A stretch of DNA of 64,000 bases from NCBI GenBank assembly GCA_964450955.1, contig CAYVFI010000034.1:8936-72935 (forward strand), given 5' to 3'. The stretch comes from CAYNWT01 sp964450955. Its GTDB lineage: Bacteria; Planctomycetota; Planctomycetia; Planctomycetales; Planctomycetaceae. A model generated the notes under the pieces. The model searched no databases, was not told the DNA's origin, and was given only the letters and a program-made list of their open reading frames with translations. Positions 55,041 to 64,000 of this stretch are shown here, piece by piece. Each line of letters opens with the position of its first letter. Position 1 is the stretch's first letter. The position numbers and the translations under genes were made by a program.

Positions 55041-57710
55041 ATGACGGAACCAAACACGGCCGAATACCAGCGCCTCATGGCAGAAGCGGCGCGGGAACCA
55101 AACTCAAACTGGAAGCGCTGGGGGCCGTATCTTGCCGAGCGTCAGTGGGGTACGGTTCGCGAAGATTATTCGCCGGACAGTCGGGCCTGGGATTATCTCA
55201 CCCACGAACACGCGCGCAGTCGAGCGTACCGGTGGGGCGAGGATGGCTTGCTGGGATTTTGCGACCGACAGTGCCGACTGTGTTTCGCTATTGCACTTTG
55301 GAACGGCAAAGACCCGATTCTGAAGGAACGCCTTTTCGGATTGGCCGGTGAAGAGGGCAACCACGGCGAAGATGTTAAGGAACACTACTTCTACCTCGAT
55401 TCCACTCCAACGCATTCCTACGCCAGGGCACTTTACAAGTATCCTCAGACTGAGTTCCCGTACACAAAGTTGATCGAAGAAAATCGACGGCGCGACCGAC
55501 TGGCCGATGAGTATGAACTTTCTGAAACCGGGGCGTTTGACAACGAACGGTACTTCGATGTCCAGGCGGAATACGCCAAGGCGGCTACCGATGATCTTCT
55601 AATTCGCATCACGGTTACAAATCGTGGGCCGGAACCGGCATCGCTGCATTTGTTGCCAACGTTGTGGTTCAGGAATACGTGGGTGTGGGGCTGCGACCAC
55701 GAAGGCTGCTGGCCCAAACCGAAGATCTGGAAAGAAGCCGACGACCGGCTGTATGCCGAACACGTCACGCTGGAACGGTTCCACTTTGCGGCCGACGCAG
55801 ACAGCAACGGAAAGTTGCCGGACTGGCTATTCACCGATAACGAAACGAATCCGCAGTTGTTCCCTGATCAGCCTGTGGCTGGCGAGTTCGCAAAAGATGC
55901 GTTCCATCGGTTATTGATCGACGGCGAACAGACAGCGGTTCGATCTGACGCACAGGGAACCAAAACCGCCGCGCATTATGACATGACGTTGGCTGCGGGT
56001 GAGTCGCAAACCGTTCGCTTACGACTGGTCGCGAATACGCAGGCCAGTGCCAATCTGTTCGACGCAGAATTCGATTCCGTCTTTGACCAGCGCATTCACG
56101 AAGCCAATGAATTCTACGCCGCGCGGACTCCGGGGCATTTGAACGCCAGTGAATCGCAGGTCATGAGGCAGGCGTTCGCCGGTTTGTTGTGGACGAAGCA
56201 GTTTTATCATTACGTGGTCGAAGACTGGCTGAAAGGCGATTCGAATACCCAACCTGTCGCAAAAATTCGCCAGTCGGGACGCAACAGCGACTGGCGTCAT
56301 CTGTTCAATCGCGATGTGATTTCCATGCCGGACAAATGGGAGTACCCCTGGTACGCGGCGTGGGATTCAGCGTTCCACATGATTCCATTTGCTGATATCG
56401 ATCCTGACTTCGCCCGTAGTCAGTTGGTTTTGTTTCTTCGCGAATGGTACATGCATCCAAACGGTCAGATTCCTGCGTACGAATGGAATTTCGGTGACGT
56501 GAATCCGCCCGTACACGCATGGTCGTGCCTGCGAGTGTTCCAGCTTTCCAAAGAGAATCATCCCGGCGCTCGGGAGTTTTTGGCGAGGACGTTTCAAAAA
56601 TTGCTGCTGAACTTTACGTGGTGGGTGAATCGAAAAGATCGCGGCGGGAACCATATTTTCGCCGGCGGATTCCTGGGGCTTGACAACATCGGAGTCTTCG
56701 ATCGATCGAAGCCGCTGCCGGTTGGCGAAGCGTTGGAACAGGCCGATGGAACTGCATGGATGGCCCACTTCGGAGCCAGCATGTTGTCGATATCGCTGGA
56801 ACTGGCCGCAGACGACGCGCCATACGCGGATATGGCGTCTAAGTTTTTCGAACACTACATCGAAATCGCCACAGCAATGAACTCGCTGGACGGAACCGGC
56901 TTGTGGGACGAACAGGACGGCTTCTACTACGACAACCTGCGCATGGGCGATCGGAATATTCCGCTGCGAATCCGATCGTTGGTGGGACTGGTTCCGCTGT
57001 TTGCCGTTTGCGTTTTGGACGATAAAGTCATCGATCGATTGCCCGGTTTTCGGAAGCGGACTGAGTGGTTTCTGGAACACAGAGCCGACGAACTTCGGCA
57101 CATCACATACATGGAACAAGAGCGAGAAAACGGTCGCCTAAGATTGCTGGCGATGCCCACGCGAGAACGCCTGGAACGCATTCTTGCGTACATGTTGGAT
57201 GAGGCTGAGTTCCTTTCGCCGTTTGGAATTCGATCGTTGTCCAGGGTTCATGACGAACATCCATTCGTGTTCCACGCAGCCGGCGAAGACCATGTCGTGA
57301 AGTACACACCAGGCGAATCCGATTCGTGGCTGTTCGGCGGCAACTCAAACTGGCGTGGTCCAATTTGGTTTCCGATGAACTACCTGATCATCGAATCGCT
57401 TGAGAAGTACCACCGGTTCTATGGTGATTCGTTTCGTGTCGAGTGCCCGACTGGTTCAGGGAATCTGATGAACCTAAAGCAGGTTGCCGACGAAATCGCG
57501 CGCCGTTTGCTGTTGTTGTTCCAGCCGGATGAAAATGGCGTGCGGCCATGTCACGGAACCGAAACGGCCTTCGCTCAACACGATGCGTGGAAGGATCTGG
57601 TTCTGTTTCACGAGTACTTCCACGCCGAAACGGGTAAAGGCCTGGGCGCAAGTCACCAAACCGGCTGGACGGCGCTCGCTGCGACACTGCTACAGCGGCA
57701 AAGTGGCTAA
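55041..57710 (+). CDS. MGH1-like (GH63-related) glycoside hydrolase
   Basis: 889 residues, no signal peptide, so cytoplasmic. The N-terminal region has EDYSPDSRAWDYLTHEHARS and YRWGEDGLLGFCDRQ. An (alpha/alpha)6 barrel follows: FNRDVISMPDKWEYPWYAAW, GQIPAYEWNFGDVNPPVHAW and LFGGNSNWRGPIWFPMNYL near the end. These match the mannosyl-oligosaccharide glucosidase-like enzymes that are frequent in planctomycetes and cyanobacteria and hydrolyse glucosidic bonds in glucosyl-glycerate-like or oligosaccharide substrates. The exact substrate is not shown by sequence. Confidence 0.88.
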   Translation: MTEPNTAEYQRLMAEAAREPNSNWKRWGPYLAERQWGTVREDYSPDSRAWDYLTHEHARSRAYRWGEDGLLGFCDRQCRLCFAIALWNGKDPILKERLFGLAGEEGNHGEDVKEHYFYLDSTPTHSYARALYKYPQTEFPYTKLIEENRRRDRLADEYELSETGAFDNERYFDVQAEYAKAATDDLLIRITVTNRGPEPASLHLLPTLWFRNTWVWGCDHEGCWPKPKIWKEADDRLYAEHVTLERFHFAADADSNGKLPDWLFTDNETNPQLFPDQPVAGEFAKDAFHRLLIDGEQTAVRSDAQGTKTAAHYDMTLAAGESQTVRLRLVANTQASANLFDAEFDSVFDQRIHEANEFYAARTPGHLNASESQVMRQAFAGLLWTKQFYHYVVEDWLKGDSNTQPVAKIRQSGRNSDWRHLFNRDVISMPDKWEYPWYAAWDSAFHMIPFADIDPDFARSQLVLFLREWYMHPNGQIPAYEWNFGDVNPPVHAWSCLRVFQLSKENHPGAREFLARTFQKLLLNFTWWVNRKDRGGNHIFAGGFLGLDNIGVFDRSKPLPVGEALEQADGTAWMAHFGASMLSISLELAADDAPYADMASKFFEHYIEIATAMNSLDGTGLWDEQDGFYYDNLRMGDRNIPLRIRSLVGLVPLFAVCVLDDKVIDRLPGFRKRTEWFLEHRADELRHITYMEQERENGRLRLLAMPTRERLERILAYMLDEAEFLSPFGIRSLSRVHDEHPFVFHAAGEDHVVKYTPGESDSWLFGGNSNWRGPIWFPMNYLIIESLEKYHRFYGDSFRVECPTGSGNLMNLKQVADEIARRLLLLFQPDENGVRPCHGTETAFAQHDAWKDLVLFHEYFHAETGKGLGASHQTGWTALAATLLQRQSG

Positions 57711-57795
57711 CAGGTTGAACAGCGAAAAAGTTCACGCGTATCGTGGATCAGGCAACGACTTCCGTGATTGCAGAATGCATGCATTCGCCAGCAGT

Positions 57796-59283
57796 CTACC
57801 TGGCACTCGTTGCGATCCTGCGGTACAGCGGAAGATGACGGTAGTAAACTTCCAGGGTCATGATTGACAGTGCCGTTTCGTAGATACGGCCGCCCTGTCC
57901 CGCGTGTCGGTCGACCGGGTTCCAACTGCCCGTGGCCGGTCCAGTGCGAACCTGAGCCTCAACAAGTTGGGGTCTAAGTTGGTCATTCCAACGCTTCCAT
58001 TCGGCACCGCCCCAATGATGCAGCACCTGGGATGCGTAGTAGTTGTAGTACGAATCGTCCCTCGCCGGACCGCGTTTGGACAGGAACGCAATTCCTTGTG
58101 GCATGCCTTTGCGATCGCGTTTCCAGCCCATGTACATCCGACACAGCAAGCCGATGGCAGTAGTCCCTGGCCGATTCGGTTGTTGACCTGTGTAGCCATA
58201 GTTCGCACCGTTGTTGGTTTGCACGCTGTTAAGGAACCGGTGAACTTTCGAAAACGTATCTCTATCGACCCGCAGTTTCGCGGCTTGTCCACTTTTCAGG
58301 GCCATCACCTGCCAACCGACAACGGACGTGTCTCCCGGAGTTCTGGGTTGATAGCGCCAACCGCCTCCTTTGTCCTGGGCAGCTTCAATGAACCGCATCG
58401 CTGCCTGGGCTGTGGCCTTCAGGTTTTTGTCTTCGTGGCGTCTACGAGTCAAAGCGTGGGCTTCGCACAACGCGATGGTTGCGATGCCCTGAATGTACAT
58501 TCCCCCGTTACCAGTCGCACCGCCGCGAAGGTCGGCTTCTTTGGAGATGACTTTCGTGTTCTTGATCAGGTACTTCAGCCCGCTGGCAACATTGGTCGCA
58601 TACTCTGTGTTTGACGTGTGCGTGTGGCCGGCGCCCAGGTAGCAAAGCAACGCCATGCCTGTGGCTCCCATTTGCCCGTTCTGTAACGTCCCTGCTCCGC
58701 CGACGTTGCCAACTTCGGCGAAGTCCCAGCTGCCGTCCTTCGCCTGAATCGAAGCCAGCCAACGCAATCCCAACTGAACCGCGCGTTCACTGTTAGCGGT
58801 ACCACCAAACTTTCGTATCGCCGCGAGTTTGCCTTTTTCTGATCGTCCGCCGAAGTCGCCCCTTAACGTTGTGACAATAGATTCGGCTTCAGCTAAGCTC
58901 ATCGCCGCTGCAATTTTCTGGTCGTCGAAGTCAGCGATTACCGGGGTCGGAAGTTCGGCAATGTTGGTCGAATCCACTGAGGCCGCCGCATCGTCGGTAA
59001 TGCCGTCGATTAGCTCTTCCGGCTGAACGACGACATCGACGGACGGTTCGAGTTCTGGTTCGTCTGCCCCGGCCGGAACCAGCAACGAAAACACTTCTTC
59101 GGACAGATTCGTGGGCAACGCGATGGATGCCAGCAGAATCAGTGCGATTGCGTGCAGAACAATGGTCACCAAAATGCTATTCACAGTCCTTCGCGTAAGC
59201 AGATCGCTTTCGCCATCGAACGCATTTGGCGGCTCGGTCGCGATGGTCCTTCCCGGTTTTGAATGAGATTCAGGCGCGGACAT
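57796..59283 (-). CDS. Membrane-anchored terpenoid-cyclase/prenyltransferase-fold repeat protein
   Basis: 495 residues. One membrane segment at about 36-58 (ILVTIVLHAIALILLASIAL). After an acidic linker, residues of about 160-470 form an (alpha/alpha) barrel of the squalene-cyclase/prenyltransferase repeat type: LRWLASIQAKDGSWDF, GMALLCYLGAGHTH, GGGWRYQPRTPGDTSVVGWQ, AIGLLCRMYMGW. The DxDD motif of real squalene-hopene cyclases is absent and the protein is too short. Planctomycetes carry many such proteins; function unknown. Divergent from the metallophosphoesterase gene. Confidence 0.8.
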   Translation of the reverse strand: MSAPESHSKPGRTIATEPPNAFDGESDLLTRRTVNSILVTIVLHAIALILLASIALPTNLSEEVFSLLVPAGADEPELEPSVDVVVQPEELIDGITDDAAASVDSTNIAELPTPVIADFDDQKIAAAMSLAEAESIVTTLRGDFGGRSEKGKLAAIRKFGGTANSERAVQLGLRWLASIQAKDGSWDFAEVGNVGGAGTLQNGQMGATGMALLCYLGAGHTHTSNTEYATNVASGLKYLIKNTKVISKEADLRGGATGNGGMYIQGIATIALCEAHALTRRRHEDKNLKATAQAAMRFIEAAQDKGGGWRYQPRTPGDTSVVGWQVMALKSGQAAKLRVDRDTFSKVHRFLNSVQTNNGANYGYTGQQPNRPGTTAIGLLCRMYMGWKRDRKGMPQGIAFLSKRGPARDDSYYNYYASQVLHHWGGAEWKRWNDQLRPQLVEAQVRTGPATGSWNPVDRHAGQGGRIYETALSIMTLEVYYRHLPLYRRIATSAR

Positions 59284-59426
59284 ACGCGAGCCGGAGGGGA
59301 TAGAGAAGATAAGATCTGCGAGATGGTTCTTGGCTGGTGCAAATCCAGCGGCCGGTTACCAAGTCGTGTTGTATCGCCGAGACACATTCAAGAGTATACC
59401 GGCGCTTGTAAGCCAGAGGCATTGCT

Positions 59427-60590
59427 TTGCTGTTACTGAATGGACTCATCCTGTTGTTTCTGATCGCCGGCCAGGTGGAAATTCTGGTCGCGATCGTAAA
59501 CCGATCGCATAGCTTCCCGGTGAAGTTTGGCGTGCTGCGCCAGTTTCGGCATGTTCACGATGGACTTCTGATCGTGTTCCCGTGTCTGCTGATTGGATGG
59601 GTCGGTCTGTGGGAGCCGGGTGTACTGCGTGGTGGCAGCTGGTACGAACTGCACTTTCTGTGGACAGCGTGGCTGGCCGTCTGTACGTGCGGTTTTGTGA
59701 GTCTTGTGTTCTGCACATTACGATGGCAATTTCGTTCGCGACCCCGATGCCTCATGAACGAACACTCGGTCACTCGTGATATCGGTCGTGCTCTGGGCAA
59801 TGGAATCGTTGGAACCGGAGAGTTTCAGTTTCTTACCAGGGTCCCGGGTAACCAGTTCCTTGAACTGGAGATTGCTGAGAAGGTCTACGGCTTTCCGCTT
59901 ACTGGTCGAGACGAACTTAGCATCCTGCACCTAACCGATTTTCACTTCACCGGCATCCCGGATCTGCCGTACTACAAGGCCGTCATCGACGCAGCCCTTG
60001 AACGCGAGTACGACCTTGTTGTCTTCACCGGTGACTTGCTGGATGACCCGGAACTCCTTGCGTGGCTGCCCGAAACGATCGGCCGCTTGAGTGCTCGTCT
60101 TGGTTGTTATTACATTCTTGGCAACCACGACTGGGGCATTGGAGACGCAGAGACTCGAACCATCTTCGATAGCTTTGGCTGGATTGATGTCTCAGGTCTG
60201 GCTATGGAAGTGCCGGGTACGGAATCGACGATCGTGATTGCCGGTAGCGAATATCCGTGGATGGGACAGAACCCCGACTTTGCAAACACGCCGCAGGCTG
60301 CCACGCGAATCCTTCTGTCTCACGGACCAGACAACTTCGCCTGGGCCCGGGAGAACTCGGTTGATCTTATGTTGTCTGGCCACAACCACGGCGGGCAGGT
60401 TGTGCTGCCCGTTATCGGCCCGGTGTATTCACCCAGCTGGAGTGGCGTGAAGTATTCCTGCGGCGACTTCTATTCAAAGCCAACGTTGCTGCACGTTTGC
60501 CGTGGTCTCGGCGCGAGACACCCGCTACGGATCAATTGCCGACCTGAAATTGCGACATTGGTCCTTCGCGATACGTCCGGGATTTCTTAG
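59427..60590 (+). CDS. Membrane-bound metallophosphoesterase
   Basis: 387 residues, TTG start. Membrane segments near 1-20, 45-65 and 80-100. The calcineurin-like domain from about 168 has LTDFHFTG, VFTGDLLDD, YILGNHDWG, ILLSHGPDN and LSGHNHGGQ, i.e. all five metal-binding motifs of the family. Related to YkuE/YaeI-type lipid-headgroup or UDP-diacylglucosamine phosphoesterases. The two-metal centre lies on the outer or cytoplasmic membrane face; the exact substrate is not shown. Confidence 0.88.
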   Translation: MLLLNGLILLFLIAGQVEILVAIVNRSHSFPVKFGVLRQFRHVHDGLLIVFPCLLIGWVGLWEPGVLRGGSWYELHFLWTAWLAVCTCGFVSLVFCTLRWQFRSRPRCLMNEHSVTRDIGRALGNGIVGTGEFQFLTRVPGNQFLELEIAEKVYGFPLTGRDELSILHLTDFHFTGIPDLPYYKAVIDAALEREYDLVVFTGDLLDDPELLAWLPETIGRLSARLGCYYILGNHDWGIGDAETRTIFDSFGWIDVSGLAMEVPGTESTIVIAGSEYPWMGQNPDFANTPQAATRILLSHGPDNFAWARENSVDLMLSGHNHGGQVVLPVIGPVYSPSWSGVKYSCGDFYSKPTLLHVCRGLGARHPLRINCRPEIATLVLRDTSGIS

Positions 60591-60817
60591 AGGTCGAACG
60601 CAGGTAAAACGCACAGGGTAAGATCCTGGGTTGCTGAGGTTTCGGGATCGTGTTCCAAAGTTCGGTCAGGCGGGCACGGGCGCCGACGCACCGGCTTTAA
60701 GCAACGCACCGCGCAGAAGCGTGGCATTTTCGATCAACATCAACGTTGATCACATCCACGCCCCGGTGGTTCATCAACCGTGTTGAGGCCAATCAGGTGC
60801 AGATCTTCAGCCACTAA

Positions 60818-62017
60818 TCACTGCGCTTCGAACCGAAGAATCTGCGGCGCATCATCATCGTCATCTTCGAAGTGGTGTCGGGCGGTCGTGCGGCGTGTTC
60901 GAATTCGCGTCGATTTTCTCGCCTCATCGCTGAGGTTAAGAAATGCGACCCAGTGGCTGCGGGATTCGTCGGCTCGACCTGATTCGTCCAGCGTCGTTGC
61001 CAGATTAAAGTGAGCATCAGCGTAGGTAGGCCGGACATCGATCGCTTTACGGAACGCCAGAATTGCGTCTTCGGTTCGATCCAGGTCCAGATAGGCCGAA
61101 CCAAGGTTATTCCATGCTTCGACGTACTCCGAATCACGGTCCAAAGCCCGTTCGAACAAATCAATCGCTTCGTCCATGCGACCCAGCTGATAGAGAACAT
61201 TTGCAAAATTGAACCGCGTTTCCGGTTCGACGTCGCCGCGTTCAAGCACTTCCGCGTAGACGGCTGCTGCGAGTTCCAGTTCGCCGTCCTCTTCATAATC
61301 CAACGCGCGTTCCAGCAGTGGTGTGGTGGGGAGGCTAAGAATATTGATGTCGCCAGGTTCGGAATCTTCGAAGTCAAACAACAACTGGCCACGCGGTTCG
61401 GTAAGTCGGCCATCTTTCAGGCGGACTACCAGTCGACGTCTGTGCGATTCAATTGCCGCCAGCAATTGCAGAGGGCTCTCATCGTCCAGCCAGTTGCCAA
61501 GCTGCTGAATACCCTCGCGAATTCTATCCGGCGAGACACCATTATTTGCCAGTTCGTTAAGAGTCCGCAGTCGCGAGACCTGTCCGAAGTCAAACAGTTG
61601 TAAGCCACCGTTGGTGGAAGCCGGAACCAGTAAGCCGTGCCGAATCCAGCCACGAATCACGTTGGCTTTGACGCCCACGATTTGCGTGAGTTCAGGCAAA
61701 GTGTACTGTCGGCGGACGCTGTCTTCGCAGTTGTCGTAATTGACCTTAGCAAGGAAGGCTGATTCGGTCAGAACCTCAAGACTCGCACCCGCATCGATAA
61801 GCTTATTGGCCTTACGCAATTTGGCGTCTGGCGTTCCGTCTTTCAGCACCGGCAAGCCATCTTCGCCAACGATCAGCATGCTTGTGCCGGTGGTGACTGT
61901 TTGAGCGAACCGGCCACCCAGCGCCGAAATTAAATCGGCCGCATCAGCGTGGCTAAGTGAAACCATACGCCCAGAGATGGCGACGACATGGTTGTGCAGT
62001 GGTAAGAGTTCCGTCAT
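60818..62017 (-). CDS. BRCT-like, MerR-type and TPR three-part protein
   Basis: 399 residues from ATG 62017 (a GTG three codons upstream is in frame). Part 1 (about 8-88) resembles a BRCT domain: VVAISGRMVSLSHADAADLI, LGGRFAQTVTTGTSMLIVG, KLRKANKLIDAGASLEVLTE SAFL. Part 2 (about 103-175) is a MerR-like helix-turn-helix: YTLPELTQIVGVKANVIRGW, RLRTLNELANNGVSPDRIRE. Part 3 (about 220-345) is a TPR array: RFNFANVLYQLGRMDEAIDL, AWNNLGSAYLDLDRTEDAIL. An acidic tail ends it (HHFEDDDDDAPQ). A DNA-binding regulator that also binds proteins is inferred. It is upstream of nothing on its strand but ku, 235 bases away. Confidence 0.75.
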   Translation of the reverse strand: MTELLPLHNHVVAISGRMVSLSHADAADLISALGGRFAQTVTTGTSMLIVGEDGLPVLKDGTPDAKLRKANKLIDAGASLEVLTESAFLAKVNYDNCEDSVRRQYTLPELTQIVGVKANVIRGWIRHGLLVPASTNGGLQLFDFGQVSRLRTLNELANNGVSPDRIREGIQQLGNWLDDESPLQLLAAIESHRRRLVVRLKDGRLTEPRGQLLFDFEDSEPGDINILSLPTTPLLERALDYEEDGELELAAAVYAEVLERGDVEPETRFNFANVLYQLGRMDEAIDLFERALDRDSEYVEAWNNLGSAYLDLDRTEDAILAFRKAIDVRPTYADAHFNLATTLDESGRADESRSHWVAFLNLSDEARKSTRIRTRRTTARHHFEDDDDDAPQILRFEAQ

Positions 62018-62252
62018 GGCGAGCACACTGTTGATTCAAGGACCAGAAAACGCAACCCACCCGGACATCAAAGCCGACCTGCAATGCGATCGAGTTGTGT
62101 TCCGACCATCACAGCCCGCGGCCACGGCGGCTTATGTCTTGTCAATGTCTCGGGCTCCGTCGCGGGCAACAGTGTTTCTTTCAGTGCGTGGCGCTCAACA
62201 ATGTAGTAGCACCCAAGAGCATGGAAGCCCACACGGACCACCGGTTACACCA

Positions 62253-63161
62253 CTATCCTGTCTTTTTCTTCTTACCGCCTTTCCCGGTTCCCGTCTTTCG
62301 CGCGGCGCTGGCCATTTTGGGAGCGGTCTTTTTCTTTTTGGTGGTCTTCTTTTTCGCAGGCTTTGGTGGTTCGGCGTCTTTCACGCGTTCGACACTGGCC
62401 TTCAACGCATCCATAAGGTTGATGACTTCTGGTTCTTCGCTGCCTTCCGGAGAGACAAGTTCTTTGCCTTCGACGCGAGCTTCAATTAGTTGCTTCAGCT
62501 TCGTGACGTAGGAGTCTTCGTAGCTGCTGTAGTCGAATTTTTCTGCAACCAGACCTTTCACCAGCGATCTGGTTAACGCGACTTCTTCTTTGCTGCATTC
62601 AACATCAGCCAGATCTTCTTCGAACGTCGCCGGTGCTTTGACTTTGGTTTCGTGACTTAGCAGCGTCATCATGAGCATGCGACCCATCGGACGCAGCATG
62701 ACCAATTGTTCTCGGCTTGAAATGACCACTTGAGCGATCGCAACCTGAGCTTCCTCTTCCATCGCCTGGACAATGAGCGAGTATGGTTTTTGGCCGATTG
62801 GTTCTGAAGGCAGCAGGTAGTATGTCCGGCCGGAATGGTACAGCGGATCAATTTGATCGGCATCAATGAAGGCGTCGATAGAGATCGCCTTGTCGCTTTT
62901 GGTTCGCAATTGATCCAGTTCGTCCGGGTCGATAACAACGTACTGACCTTTGGAGTACTCGTAGCCGGAAACAATCTCGGCCGTCGAAATTTCTCCGTGA
63001 ATCGGACAGGTTTTCTTGTATTGAATCCGACTGTTGCACTCGTTGTGAAGCTGGTTCAGTCGGACTTCGCCGGAGCTGGAGTTCGAAGCGGTGAACGCTT
63101 TAACGGGAACAGTAACCAGGCTGAGCCGAAGGTGGCCCTTCCATGAGGGGCGAGCTGCCAT
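62253..63161 (-). CDS. ku: Non-homologous end-joining protein Ku
   Basis: 302 residues from ATG 63161 (an ATG three codons upstream also possible). Start ARPSWKGHLRLSLVTVPVKA, then CPIHGEISTAEIVSGYEYSK and GRTYYLLPSEPIGQKPY, typical of bacterial Ku. It is a homodimer that rings DNA ends and recruits LigD. The C-terminal 45 residues are Lys-rich (KKKTTKKKKTAPKMAS), as in many Ku proteins that bind DNA. No ligD is in the window, so the ligase partner must be elsewhere. Confidence 0.95.
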   Translation of the reverse strand: MAARPSWKGHLRLSLVTVPVKAFTASNSSSGEVRLNQLHNECNSRIQYKKTCPIHGEISTAEIVSGYEYSKGQYVVIDPDELDQLRTKSDKAISIDAFIDADQIDPLYHSGRTYYLLPSEPIGQKPYSLIVQAMEEEAQVAIAQVVISSREQLVMLRPMGRMLMMTLLSHETKVKAPATFEEDLADVECSKEEVALTRSLVKGLVAEKFDYSSYEDSYVTKLKQLIEARVEGKELVSPEGSEEPEVINLMDALKASVERVKDAEPPKPAKKKTTKKKKTAPKMASAARKTGTGKGGKKKKTG

Positions 63162-63470
63162 GTTAAACACGACCTTGTCTTGAGGCCTGAGGCGGGGTGC
63201 TCTCCCTGCACGTCAACACGTCTGTGTAGCGGACTTCCCTGTACCCTATTCTTGCACTTAGTTCGTACCAGACGCAAACCGATCATGAGCCGCAGCCTTT
63301 CACGCCCACGTTTACTCAATGTTTTCTCGCAGCAGTCCGGGCTGGCGAAACTGTACTATCAGCCAGTCACGGGTTGATGTCGCATGAACTGATTTAGCAA
63401 TCCCAACCGATCGGGCAACAAAGTCGGAAGGTATCGATTGGGGGAGAACACATCGCCGCTACTTCCTGGT
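63162..63470. other. Intergenic stretch between ku and the tandem repeat
   Basis: No gene is supported; one 65-codon frame has no family resemblance. The ku promoter must lie here or inside, but no clear elements were found. Confidence 0.5.
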
Positions 63471-64000
63471 CACAACCCCGGCGCCGGCGAAGCATTTAAC
63501 CGCAGGATCTCGAACAAGGCATTTCGAATAACGAGGTAAAGAGCTGCCTTCAACCTCAGCAGCCAACCTGTCACCTCTCCCGCTTGCGGGAGAGGTCGCG
63601 GTCTCAGCCGCGGGAGAGGGCAGACGAATATCCAATATCCAACAAGGAATCTCCAAGTCACAACGTCAGCGCGGACCAGGTATTGAACCGCAGGATGTCG
63701 AACAAGGAATTTCGAATGACGAAGTAAAGAGCTGCCTTCAACCTCAGCAGCCAGCCCGTCACCTCTCCCGCTTGCGGGAGAGGTCGCGGTCTCAGCCGCG
63801 GGAGAGGGCAGACGAATATCCAATATCCAACAAGGAATCTCCAAGTCACAACGTCAGCGCGGACCAGGTATTGAACCGCAGGATGTCGAACAAGGAATTT
63901 CGAATGACGAAGTAAAGAGCTGCCTTCAACCTCAGCAGCCAGCCCGTCACCTCTCCCGCTTGCGGGAGAGGTCGCGGTCTCAGCCGCGGGAGAGGGCAGA
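63471..64000. repeat. 188-bp tandem repeat array, open at the window end
   Basis: Units start at 63471, 63659 and 63847 with CACAAC. Unit 1 is divergent in its first half; units 2 and 3 are identical over the 154 bases available. Each unit contains ACCGCAGGAT(G/C)TCGAACAAGG, GCTGCCTTCAACCTCAGCAG and the 53-bp palindromic core that is also at 15518-15570, then AATATCCAATATCCAACAAG. All frames through it run across units, which shows they are not genes. Array length beyond the window is unknown. Confidence 0.9.

Noticed and set aside
57796..59283. Squalene-hopene cyclase
   Set aside because: The protein is too short, is anchored by an N-terminal helix and lacks the DxDD motif.
63459..63849. 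Several overlapping minus-strand ORFs at the window end
   Set aside because: They are translations of the tandem repeat; the same peptide recurs in each unit.
63471..64000. CRISPR array
   Set aside because: Repeat units are 188 bp, contiguous and without unique spacers.
1..64000. tRNA, rRNA, tmRNA or RNase P RNA genes
   Set aside because: No T-loop, CCA-like end or family core sequence was found on reading the non-coding stretches, though a model-based search would be more reliable.

Overview
The window comes from a planctomycete chromosome. Markers of that phylum are an N-terminal LEPR-XLL type signal on a secreted esterase, a DUF1559 pseudopilin-like protein with its H-X9-DG type end, a DUF1080 protein, a PEP-CTERM protein, an MGH1-like glucosidase and several Cys-rich or TPR proteins typical of the group. 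Most genes have clear homologous families. I cannot fix the genus. No rRNA, tRNA, CRISPR array, transposase or phage genes were seen, so this is mostly ordinary chromosomal backbone with one exopolysaccharide island.

Layout. 1-4 kb: the 3' part of an MMPL/RND exporter, then a tight run ruvX-comF-hemC. 4-9.4 kb: two large exported proteins separated by a 490-base stretch holding short palindromic repeats. 9.4-12.7 kb: a compact structured small transcript with a 14-codon ORF and a strong terminator, then csrA and a PDZ/S41 protease followed by stacked terminators. 12.8-15.6 kb: a LEPR-XLL esterase with RTX-like repeats, then one copy of a repeat seen again at the window end. 15.7-22.2 kb: upp, a zinc-ribbon membrane protein, a sigma/anti-sigma/PDZ operon, a TPR protein, rpsT and an HD protein. 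22.3-28.4 kb: ricT group, bpt, an unknown gene, purN with a DUF1080 protein, and a PEP-CTERM protein. 28.5-34.7 kb: the pyruvate dehydrogenase complex aceE-aceF-lpd with a recognisable promoter and terminator. 35.1-44.3 kb: an exopolysaccharide locus (chain-length protein, initiating sugar transferase, degenerate GGDEF membrane protein, two glycosyltransferases, O-antigen-ligase-type polymerase, flippase). 44.4-44.9 kb: a decayed parDE toxin-antitoxin pair. 45-64 kb: TlpA-like protein, nth, a lipase-like lipoprotein, a DUF2807 lipoprotein, two tandem zinc-ribbon/beta-propeller paralogues, a glucosidase, a terpenoid-cyclase-fold protein, a metallophosphoesterase, a BRCT-MerR-TPR protein, ku, and a 188-bp tandem repeat running off the window end.

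How genes work together. The PDH genes form one complex and one transcription unit. The exopolysaccharide genes fit a Wzx/Wzy-type route: a lipid-linked sugar is started, extended by two glycosyltransferases, flipped, polymerised and length-controlled. The degenerate GGDEF protein inside the locus is a candidate regulator. The sigma factor, anti-sigma factor and PDZ protein are translationally linked and probably form an envelope-signalling unit.

The best candidate for something undescribed is the structured element at about 9517-9681 in front of csrA. It has a perfect 10-nt match to the 16S anti-Shine-Dalgarno, a 14-codon ORF, three successive hairpins and, in the second hairpin loop, a GGATCACC segment that resembles the 16S 3' end and could pair back with the ribosome-binding site. 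Its function is unknown and this reading is inference from sequence only.
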